Shown here one piece after another: positions 1 to 5,051 of a stretch of DNA of 6,185 nucleotides. The position numbers and the translations under genes are program-made. Each line of letters begins with the position of its first letter. The stretch's first letter is position 1. The stretch spans positions 1 to 6,185 of the forward strand of contig DCSU01000001.1 in NCBI GenBank assembly GCA_002325785.1, written 5' to 3'. The stretch is from Bacteroidales bacterium UBA1458. GTDB taxonomy: Bacteria; Bacteroidota; Bacteroidia; Bacteroidales; VadinHA17. Under the pieces are notes generated by a model. The model was not told where the DNA came from. It was given only the letters and a program-made list of their open reading frames with translations, and searched no databases.

Positions 1-110
1 CCGACCGGTATTGAAAGAAAGCTGACGGAAAGGTTCAACTGCGAAACCAGGTAGCGGGCCACGCTGCCCACGAATCCACCAGTGCCTATTATCAAAATGT
101 TTTTAAGCAT
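1..110 (-). CDS. crcB: CrcB/FluC fluoride ion channel, N-terminal part (gene runs off the window)
   Basis: The minus strand reads from an ATG at 110 with no stop to the window edge, giving 36 complete residues. The protein starts MLKNILIIGTGGFVGSVARY and reaches SFLSIPVG at the edge. The hydrophobic start followed by the G-G-x-x-G-S-x-A-R-Y motif, then a P-x-G, is the classic first helix of CrcB/Fluc proteins, which are small dual-topology membrane channels that expel fluoride. The usual length is about 120-130 residues, so roughly three quarters of the gene lies outside the window. A promoter-like TAnnTTTG sequence sits just upstream and a hairpin separates it from pirin, so it may have its own transcript. 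No Shine-Dalgarno sequence is visible. The assignment rests on motif recognition only. Confidence 0.85.
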   Translation of the reverse strand, partial: MLKNILIIGTGGFVGSVARYLVSQLNLSVSFLSIPV

Positions 111-127
111 TCAGCAAATGTCTGATG

Positions 128-160
128 CAAATGTACATCTTTATTACAATGCCTGCTCAA
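128..160 (-). promoter_or_regulatory. Bacteroidota-type promoter for crcB
   Basis: On the minus strand, TACATTTG (135 to 128) matches the Bacteroidota -7 consensus TAnnTTTG exactly. A TTG lies at 160-158, with a 22-nt spacer that is at or slightly above the usual range. The start codon at 110 is 17 nt past the -7 box, so the leader would be about 10 nt. It lies after the hairpin following pirin, as expected for a separate unit. Confidence 0.45.
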
Positions 161-179
161 TCTCTGTTGATGCCTGTGT

Positions 180-206
180 ACAAGGTTACCGGCCTGATAA
201 CCTTGT
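180..206 (-). terminator. Hairpin between pirin and crcB, possible terminator
   Basis: ACAAGGTTA (180-188) pairs perfectly with TAACCTTGT (198-206), giving a 9-bp stem with a 9-nt loop. It lies just after the duplicated pirin tail and before the crcB promoter. There is no T-rich tract on either strand, so it is not a textbook intrinsic terminator. It could instead protect the mRNA 3' end. Confidence 0.35.
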
Positions 207-207
207 T

Positions 208-267
208 TCAATTCTCCATCTGTCCGAACCTCCGGTTTCAATCCTCCAGCTGTCCGAACTTGCCGTT
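208..267 (-). repeat. Two tandem 30-bp units spanning the pirin stop codon
   Basis: In the pirin direction, unit 1 (267 to 238) encodes the last nine residues NGKFGQLED plus TGA. Unit 2 (237 to 208) follows at once in the same frame and would read NRRFGQMEN plus TGA. By hand comparison 25 of 30 bases match, and a core of 24 bases matches at 22. The copy therefore includes a second stop in the same reading frame. Confidence 0.8.
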
Positions 268-1116
268 CTCAACATCTTCAAACGCCTGGTAGATCTCTTC
301 CCTGGTATTCATCACGAACGGGCCATGGGCAGCAATGGGCTCGCGGATCGGCTCGCCGCTAAGGATCAGCACAATGGATTTTTCGGTTGCCTCAACTGTA
401 AATCTGTCGCCGTCGTTTTTGAACAGCACGAAGTGATCTGAAGGCACTATTTCAGTCCCGTTAACCCGTATCTTACCTTCAACCAGGAGCAAGGCGGTGT
501 TATGCTTTGAGGGAAACACGAAAGCAGCACTGCCCCCGTCATTCAGCCTTGCATTCATCAGGTCAATAGCGGTGAATGTGTAGGCCGGCCCTTTGGTACT
601 GCCGTATGACCCGGCTATTACCTCAATTGTTCCGCTGTTGCCGGGAAGCAGGTGTTTACCCATCTGTTCATTTGTTATGGGCTGGTATTTTGGAGGAGAC
701 ATCTTATCCTTTGCCGGCAGGTTAACCCACAGCTGCACCATGTGGAAATCGCCCCCGAGCCGTGCAAACTCCTTCTCGTGGTACTCCTTGTGAAGCAGTC
801 CGGATGAAGCCGTCATCCATTGCACATCGCCCTCGCCTATGACACCACTGTTGCTGAAGCTGTCGTGATGGGCTATCCTGCCACTATAGGCGATGGTGAC
901 TGTTTCAAAACCGCGGTGGGGATGAACACCTACACCCCGTGGCTTATCTGTTGGCGAGAAATAAAATTTCGAATTGTAATCGAGCAGTATGAACGGGTCC
1001 ATCCGTGCCATTGAGAGCGGGTAAACTCCCGGGATAAAGTTGTGCACCCTGAAACCGTCGCCAACATAATGCTCCGTTGGAGGCGGAAGTATCTTTTCTA
1101 TATTTCTTGTTTTCAT
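238..1116 (-). CDS. Pirin family protein (two-domain cupin, metal-binding)
   Basis: This 292-residue protein has the length of full pirins, which are cytoplasmic (or in animals nuclear) two-cupin proteins. The N-terminal cupin carries the four expected metal ligands: H65 and H67 in HPHRGFET, and H109 and E111 in LLHKE. By family knowledge these bind one iron, and some bacterial members (E. coli YhhW) have quercetin dioxygenase activity. The C-terminal cupin ends with GEPIREPIAAHGPFVMNT and a pirin-like ENGKFG tail. I chose the ATG at 1116 because AAAGGG lies 8 nt upstream and the family start (MKTRNIEKILPPP) fits. A longer frame would need a TTG at 1143. The substrate and physiological role cannot be inferred from the neighbours. 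The tail is duplicated after the stop. Confidence 0.93.
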   Translation of the reverse strand: MKTRNIEKILPPPTEHYVGDGFRVHNFIPGVYPLSMARMDPFILLDYNSKFYFSPTDKPRGVGVHPHRGFETVTIAYSGRIAHHDSFSNSGVIGEGDVQWMTASSGLLHKEYHEKEFARLGGDFHMVQLWVNLPAKDKMSPPKYQPITNEQMGKHLLPGNSGTIEVIAGSYGSTKGPAYTFTAIDLMNARLNDGGSAAFVFPSKHNTALLLVEGKIRVNGTEIVPSDHFVLFKNDGDRFTVEATEKSIVLILSGEPIREPIAAHGPFVMNTREEIYQAFEDVENGKFGQLED

Positions 1117-1153
1117 CTTCAAAACCCTTTGTATAAGTAACAAAAGCCGGGGT

Positions 1154-1173
1154 CTATTGTTTCAGGACAATAG
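1154..1173. promoter_or_regulatory. 20-bp inverted repeat upstream of pirin
   Basis: CTATTGT and ACAATAG form perfect 7-bp arms around a 6-nt centre. The element ends 38 nt upstream of the pirin start codon. It could be a regulator binding site or a hairpin in the pirin leader. I found no TAnnTTTG box near it, so the pirin promoter itself remains unplaced. Confidence 0.3.
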
Positions 1174-1223
1174 TGTCGATTACTCGCTGTTACGATTTCA
1201 TATCACCAGGGAGGCAATATGAT

Positions 1224-1343
1224 TTACCCGTCAATTCGGAAATATACAACGCCATGAAGAGAGAAGGTCACGGATGGACTGGTGCAAATATGGTCGATTC
1301 ATTCAGGAAAATCGCAACGTTCATCTCTGACCAAACCAAATGA
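1224..1343 (+). pseudogene. Possible C-terminal remnant of an alpha/beta hydrolase
   Basis: One plus-strand frame is open from 1137 to a TGA at 1341-1343. Its last 39 residues look like real protein, including SEIYNAMKREGHGW and then a helix-like VDSFRKIATFISDQ. EGHGW/F followed by a short loop and a final helix with F-R-K-I-x-x-F-I is the usual end of prolyl-oligopeptidase/dienelactone-hydrolase-type alpha/beta hydrolases, where that His is catalytic. The nucleophile and acid parts are absent, no suitable start is present, and upstream of about 1220 the frame stops looking like protein. I infer a decayed fragment left by a deletion. Alternatives are chance resemblance or a tiny 29-residue ORF from the ATG at 1254. 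Confidence 0.4.
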
Positions 1344-1349
1344 TCGGCA

Positions 1350-1362
1350 CTGCCACCGGCAG
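1350..1362. terminator. Short GC-rich hairpin at the 3' end of the metallo-hydrolase gene
   Basis: CTGCC (1350-1354) and GGCAG (1358-1362) form a 5-bp GC-rich stem with a 3-nt loop, 5 nt beyond the stop codon of the minus-strand metallo-hydrolase gene and 6 nt beyond the stop of the plus-strand remnant. It lies between two converging 3' ends. No T tract follows on the minus strand, so a terminator role is only suggested. Confidence 0.25.
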
Positions 1363-1367
1363 GCAGC

Positions 1368-2111
1368 CTATTTCTTATAGCCGCCGACAGCGGAATTATA
1401 ATCTGCGGAGTAGCCGTGATGCCCTGTGAAGATATACTGCACACCCTCAAGACCGGTTATATTGTCAATTGACTTCCGTGCTTTGCGACTATTCTTGTTT
1501 ATGTATTTGGGGAAGAGACCGATCACCCCGTCCTCCAGGCTTACAGCGTCGCCTGTGAAAAGATATATATCATTAACTCTGTAACAGGTGAGTCCTGTTG
1601 TGTGACCCGGGGTTGGCACCGGATCGATCTTCAGATCCCCTATCCTTATGACTCTGTCATCCAGAAGCCGGTAATCCGTAAAGTTGATTTTATTTCCGAT
1701 CCACATTACCCTGCCGGTCTCTCCGTTTATCATCTGTTCCTCGTCTTTATGCAGGTAAACGGCTGCGTTTTTGAAAAGTGAGATTCCTCCGGCATGATCG
1801 GAATCAGTGTGAGTCAGGAAAACAGCCTTTATCCTGTCCGGATCAATGTCGAGCTTCTTCATCTGGGCCCTGATGGCTTGCGGCTTAATGCCGGCATCAA
1901 TTGCGATGAAATCATTCCCGTCCCTGATCAGGTACATGTTCACATAATTGTCCTTTATGGCATATACATCTTCGGTCAGCCGGGCCGTTTCTGCGGGAGC
2001 CATTTTCTTTATGGTGGATCTGAAGAGTATCAGATAGAGGATTGAGAGAGCTATGAGAAATAACATGATTCCCAACAGCCACCGCAGCAGTTTTCTGATA
2101 AACTTTTTCAT
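1368..2111 (-). CDS. Membrane-anchored metallo-beta-lactamase-fold hydrolase
   Basis: This 247-residue protein has a basic N-terminus and one strong hydrophobic segment (about residues 8-30), which probably anchors it to the inner membrane with the enzyme domain in the periplasm. The domain has the metallo-beta-lactamase order: H101-x-D103-x-D105-H106 within LTHTDSDHAGG, H170 in PTPGHTTG, D188 in FTGDAV, and H231 or H232 in FTGHHG. The second position of canonical HxHxDH is Asp, a variant found in many non-beta-lactamase members of the superfamily, so lactam hydrolysis should not be assumed. The substrate is unknown. It is divergent from the TetR-led efflux operon, and their promoters share a control region, so co-regulation is plausible. 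No Shine-Dalgarno is visible. A five-codon ORF (ATG at 2125) ends in a TGA overlapping this ATG. Confidence 0.88.
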   Translation of the reverse strand: MKKFIRKLLRWLLGIMLFLIALSILYLILFRSTIKKMAPAETARLTEDVYAIKDNYVNMYLIRDGNDFIAIDAGIKPQAIRAQMKKLDIDPDRIKAVFLTHTDSDHAGGISLFKNAAVYLHKDEEQMINGETGRVMWIGNKINFTDYRLLDDRVIRIGDLKIDPVPTPGHTTGLTCYRVNDIYLFTGDAVSLEDGVIGLFPKYINKNSRKARKSIDNITGLEGVQYIFTGHHGYSADYNSAVGGYKK

Positions 2112-2148
2112 GGGCGTTGTATCATGGTGGAGAAAATTCTATGATTCT

Positions 2149-2181
2149 CAAAAATAAAAAAAATGGTGGAATTTTTGCAAA
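2149..2181 (-). promoter_or_regulatory. Leftward promoter of the metallo-hydrolase gene
   Basis: On the minus strand the -7 box TATTTTTG (2156 to 2149) matches TAnnTTTG exactly and the -33 TTTG is at 2181-2178, with a 21-nt spacer. The predicted start near 2142 gives a leader of about 30 nt. The spacer contains an A/T homopolymer run (2157-2163). Confidence 0.6.
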
Positions 2182-2204
2182 TTAAAAATTTATCATTACT
2201 TTTG
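2174..2204 (+). promoter_or_regulatory. Rightward promoter of the efflux operon
   Basis: TTTG (2174-2177) and TACTTTTG (2197-2204, an exact TAnnTTTG) are separated by 19 nt, the usual Bacteroidota spacing. The predicted transcript start is near 2211, giving a leader of under 40 nt to the TetR start codon. The -33 box abuts that of the leftward promoter inside TTTGCAAA. Confidence 0.65.
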
Positions 2205-2243
2205 ACCAGTTGGTTAATCAATTTGGTTAAACCATAAGGTTAA
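2202..2243. promoter_or_regulatory. Operator-like cluster, likely bound by the adjacent TetR regulator
   Basis: TTGACCAGTTGGTTAA (2202-2217) is a 16-bp imperfect palindrome matching its own complement at 12 of 16 positions, with TTGACCA and TGGTTAA arms. TGGTTAAACCA (2224-2234) is a perfect palindrome about a central A. GGTTAA occurs at 2212, 2225 and 2238, exactly 13 bp apart. TetR proteins bind such palindromes as dimers. The cluster covers the end of the -7 box and the predicted start of the rightward transcript, which fits autorepression. AAGG at 2236-2239 inside it is 9 nt before the TetR ATG and may also serve as a weak ribosome-binding site. Confidence 0.55.
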
Positions 2244-2248
2244 ATATA

Positions 2249-2884
2249 ATGATAAAAACCAGTGTACCTGACAGCCATACAAAGGAGAAGATCTTTATGG
2301 CAGCCAGCGAAATATTCGAGGAGAAAGGCTACACCGGAGCCAGGATGCAGGAAATAGCCGACCGGGCAGGAATAAACAAAGCCCTGCTGCATTATTACTT
2401 CTCAACAAAGGAACAGCTCTTCAAGGCAGTGTTCCAGGTACTGCTGAAGAAAATGTTTGAAAAGATCTTTTCTATATTTTCTGAGGAGATCTCCTTCAAG
2501 GAAAAAATCAGACGGTTCCTTGACGAACATATCGAGTTTATGATCAAAAATCCGAAGCTGCCGATCTTCCTTCTGAATGAGTTGTCGCAGAACCCTGCAC
2601 TTTTACAAGAAATCAGAGAAATGGTCAATTATCAGGAGCTGAGGGACATGATATACACCAGACATGCTAAAGAACTGAAGGGTTATGGTATCAGGAAAAA
2701 CGACATGCCCCAGCTTATGGTCACTGTTGTCTCATTCTCCATTTTTCCGTTTGCTGCGCGCGACATGCTCACAGTGATAATGCCACAGATGGATGATGCT
2801 AAGAAATTCAACGCCTTCATGCGTGAAAGAAAAGAATTTGCCACCGACTTTGTGGTTACGGCTTTAAAACACCGGAAAAAATGA
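2249..2884 (+). CDS. TetR/AcrR-family transcriptional regulator of the efflux operon
   Basis: This 211-residue protein has the normal TetR length. The N-terminal DNA-binding domain covers about residues 10-60, with the conserved run GYTGARMQEIADRAGINKA (28-46), then LLHYYFSTKEQLF. Residues 36-51 form the helix-turn-helix with the recognition helix around NKALLHYYF. The C-terminal part is a variable ligand-binding and dimerisation domain whose ligand cannot be read from sequence. The gene leads the operon and its stop overlaps the start of the channel gene (ATGA, 2881-2884), suggesting translational coupling. The operator cluster just upstream points to autorepression, and the shared region may also affect the divergent metallo-hydrolase gene. 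The position mirrors E. coli CecR (YbiH) before ybhG. The coding sequence is more A/T-rich than the adaptor gene downstream. Confidence 0.95.
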   Translation: MIKTSVPDSHTKEKIFMAASEIFEEKGYTGARMQEIADRAGINKALLHYYFSTKEQLFKAVFQVLLKKMFEKIFSIFSEEISFKEKIRRFLDEHIEFMIKNPKLPIFLLNELSQNPALLQEIREMVNYQELRDMIYTRHAKELKGYGIRKNDMPQLMVTVVSFSIFPFAARDMLTVIMPQMDDAKKFNAFMRERKEFATDFVVTALKHRKK

Positions 2885-4164
2885 AAAGAATATTTGCAGC
2901 CGCCGTGCTGGTCTCAGCAATGACTGTCTCCTGGTCGCAGCAGACAGTGACGCTCTGGCAGTGTTATGACTCTGCCGCCTCCGTAACCCCTTTATCCGGC
3001 GAGAAGGAACTGTACCGGCAGATGACAACCCTTCGCGACCAGAACCTTGCATCATCCCGGATGCCCTCGCTTGACCTTGGAGGCAACTTCGCCTGGCAGT
3101 CCGACGTCGTCGATATGTCAGACCTGCTCTCCTCACTGCCTGTTCCTCCAGGCTCCCTGCCCTCTGTTCCCCACGAACAGTACAGGGCTACCATTGACGT
3201 CAACCAGGTCATATGGGACGGAGGGGTGACACGTAGTGCGAGGGCGGTGGAACAGGTTGTTAATGAATTGAATATGCAGCAGAATGAGGCAGATATTTAC
3301 CGCCTCCGCGAACAGGTTAATAACTATTTCTTTCCACTGTTGCTCGTTGAGAGCCAGCTGGAGGTAACCGGACTGCTTGCTGATGATCTTGATGCCCGCA
3401 TCAGGGACGCCTCATCAGGTTTTGAGAACGGGGTTGTTGCGTCGGTAACTCTTGATGTGCTGAAAGCTGAAAAGATCAGGGTGGAACAGATGGTATCAGA
3501 GCTCAATCACCGCTATGAAGCTCTTGTTTCAGCACTGGAGCAGGTCACTGGCATCGAAGATTTGGAAGGAGCAGAGTTGCTGCTGCCTGAGCCGGTTATC
3601 ACCGGTGATGAGGCAATCGACAATCCCGAGCTGCGGCTGTTTGACCTGCGCCAGCGCCAGCTCGAGGTTTCAAAGGGCCTCCTTAAGAGCCAGCGGATGC
3701 CAAAGGCATTCGGTTTTGCCCAGGCAGGCTACGGTAGTCCCCCCGGAAACAACTTCCTCGCTGAGAACCCCGACTTCTACTACTCTCTTGGAGCGGGTAT
3801 AAAGTGGAACATATTCGATTGGAACAAGAACAGCAATGAAAGAAAATCGCTTGCCATCCAGCAGCAGCTCCTGGGCCTCAAAAAGAGTGCTGCGGAAGAG
3901 TCGCTGCAGCGTATTCTCACCGTCAGGCTGGCGGAGATTAATGCCCTGCGTGATGCTGCCGGACGTGATGATGAGCTTATTGAGTTACGGAAGAAGATTT
4001 CAGGCGTCGCAGCGTCGCAGTTGAATAATGGCACCATTACTGCATCTCAATATCTTACGGAGCTGAACAGTGAGAAGCAGGCAGTCATCAGCGCTGCAGC
4101 CCGCCGGATCAGCATAGCCAGGGCAGAGGTTGATTACTTGTATATTACCGGATTTAAAAAATAA
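2881..4164 (+). CDS. TolC-like outer membrane efflux channel (OEP family)
   Basis: The 427-residue protein begins with a signal peptide (about residues 1-19, MKRIFAAAVLVSAMTVSWS, cleavage probably before QQ). There is no lipobox Cys. It shows the two-repeat architecture of TolC-type channels: TLWQCYDSA opens repeat 1 (about 25-215), with the strand-like YRATIDVNQVIWDGG (101-115) and long helices after it. Repeat 2 (about 250-425) has PELRLFDLRQRQLEVSKG, the strand-like YYSLGAGIKWNIFDW (300-314) and the late NNGTITASQYLTELNSE. By family knowledge it forms a trimeric beta-barrel with a periplasmic alpha-helical tunnel. It is somewhat shorter than E. coli TolC. It starts within the TetR stop and ends 1 nt before the adaptor gene, so it probably serves this pump specifically. 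Confidence 0.94.
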   Translation: MKRIFAAAVLVSAMTVSWSQQTVTLWQCYDSAASVTPLSGEKELYRQMTTLRDQNLASSRMPSLDLGGNFAWQSDVVDMSDLLSSLPVPPGSLPSVPHEQYRATIDVNQVIWDGGVTRSARAVEQVVNELNMQQNEADIYRLREQVNNYFFPLLLVESQLEVTGLLADDLDARIRDASSGFENGVVASVTLDVLKAEKIRVEQMVSELNHRYEALVSALEQVTGIEDLEGAELLLPEPVITGDEAIDNPELRLFDLRQRQLEVSKGLLKSQRMPKAFGFAQAGYGSPPGNNFLAENPDFYYSLGAGIKWNIFDWNKNSNERKSLAIQQQLLGLKKSAAEESLQRILTVRLAEINALRDAAGRDDELIELRKKISGVAASQLNNGTITASQYLTELNSEKQAVISAAARRISIARAEVDYLYITGFKK

Positions 4165-4165
4165 T

Positions 4166-5050
4166 ATGAAAATGAAAAACTTACTCATACCGGTCATCCT
4201 TCTTCTTGCCGCAGGATGCGGCCGCGGTGACAGTGATGCGGATGCATGGGGCACCTTCGAGGCTGATGAGGTCACTATCTCCTCCGAGACATCGGGCAGG
4301 ATTGTGATCATGAATGTCACAGAGGGTACCGCGGTGGCGGGCGGCGCCGTCATCGCCGTCACCGACACCACTATGGCGGTGTTGCAGCGTGCCGAGCTTG
4401 ATGCGGTGACGGCGCAGGCGCAGGCGCGCCTGGCAGGCATTGCGGCGCAGGATGCGGTCATACGCCAGCAAATGGATAACCTCAATGTCAACATTGACCG
4501 CACGCGCCGCATGCTCGCTGACGGCGCCGCCACCCAGAAACAGCTCGACGACATCACCGGGCAGATGGAGGTGCTCCGCCGGCAGTCCGATGCCAACAAC
4601 ACCCAACGCCGTGCCGTGGCCGCTGAGATGCAGGGGGTGGAGGCTAAACGAGCTCTCCTCAATGAACAGATATCTCGCAGTACCGTCCGCGCTCCCTTTG
4701 ACGCCACAGTCATAGAGACCTACGCCTCAGCATACGAGGTCACCGCGGCAGGTAAACCCCTTGCAAGGATAGCCGACATGAAGACAATGGAACTGAAGGT
4801 GTGGGTCAGCGGAGCACAGCTTTCTGAGGTGAAGCTGGGAGCAGAATGCACTGTACGGATTGACGACAGGGAGAAAGGATTCAGAGACTTCCCCGGCACC
4901 GTAAAACACATCTCCGAAAAAGCTGAGTTCACACCGAAGATCATCCAGACAAAGGAAGAGCGTGTCACACTCGTCTATGCCGTGACAATTGAGGTCCTCA
5001 ACGACGGCTCAATTAAGGCAGGAATGCCCGGAGAAGCAATCTTTAACTGA
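4166..5050 (+). CDS. HlyD-family periplasmic adaptor lipoprotein (YbhG-like)
   Basis: This 294-residue protein is a membrane-fusion adaptor linking the inner-membrane ABC transporter to the TolC-like channel. The ATG at 4166, 1 nt after the TolC stop, gives a lipoprotein signal with lipobox L-A-A-G-C at Cys18. An upstream in-frame ATG at 4130 is inside the TolC gene and would bury this signal. The +2 residue is Gly, not Asp, and I cannot place the lipoprotein in a particular membrane from that. Domains in order: half of the biotinyl-lipoyl-like barrel (WGTFEADEVTISSETSGRI, 28-46), a coiled-coil hairpin rich in A, Q, R and L (about 68-170), the second lipoyl half (RSTVRAPFDATV, 171-182), and a beta-barrel domain (about 208-290). 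The hairpin-coding DNA (about 4330-4640) is distinctly more G/C-rich than the neighbours. Size and order resemble E. coli YbhG. Confidence 0.93.
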   Translation: MKMKNLLIPVILLLAAGCGRGDSDADAWGTFEADEVTISSETSGRIVIMNVTEGTAVAGGAVIAVTDTTMAVLQRAELDAVTAQAQARLAGIAAQDAVIRQQMDNLNVNIDRTRRMLADGAATQKQLDDITGQMEVLRRQSDANNTQRRAVAAEMQGVEAKRALLNEQISRSTVRAPFDATVIETYASAYEVTAAGKPLARIADMKTMELKVWVSGAQLSEVKLGAECTVRIDDREKGFRDFPGTVKHISEKAEFTPKIIQTKEERVTLVYAVTIEVLNDGSIKAGMPGEAIFN

Positions 5051-5051
5051 G

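Noticed and set aside
111..237. Possible fluoride riboswitch before crcB
   Set aside because: Fluoride riboswitches commonly precede crcB, but the leader from the putative promoter is only about 10 nt, and I could not find the conserved GGnGAUGG core or its paired partner on the minus strand.
82..441. Plus-strand 119-codon ORF
   Set aside because: It lies opposite crcB and pirin, resembles no family I know, and spans the promoter and hairpin region. It is a shadow of the minus-strand genes.
1117..1143. Longer pirin starting at a TTG at 1143
   Set aside because: It adds nine residues not expected in the family and would bury the AAAGGG site that sits well placed before the ATG at 1116.
2124..2170. 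Direct repeat ATGGTGGA at 2124 and 2163
   Set aside because: Eight bases occurring twice flank the leftward -7 box, but the repeat is short, lacks dyad symmetry and could occur by chance.
2210..2243. Iteron-like replication origin from the GGTTAA triplet
   Set aside because: There are only three short repeats, located between a promoter and its first gene, with no replication initiator gene nearby. An operator explains them better.
4000..4713. Minus-strand 237-codon ORF opposite the TolC end and the adaptor
   Set aside because: Its Ser/Arg/Ala/Cys-rich composition is typical of an antisense frame of GC-rich DNA. Both plus-strand genes here have clear family motifs.
4989..5051. Longer ABC ATPase starting at 4989
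   Set aside because: It would overlap the adaptor gene by 62 nt and add 21 polar residues before the normal domain start, whereas the ATG at 5052 follows the adaptor stop by 1 nt like the previous junction.
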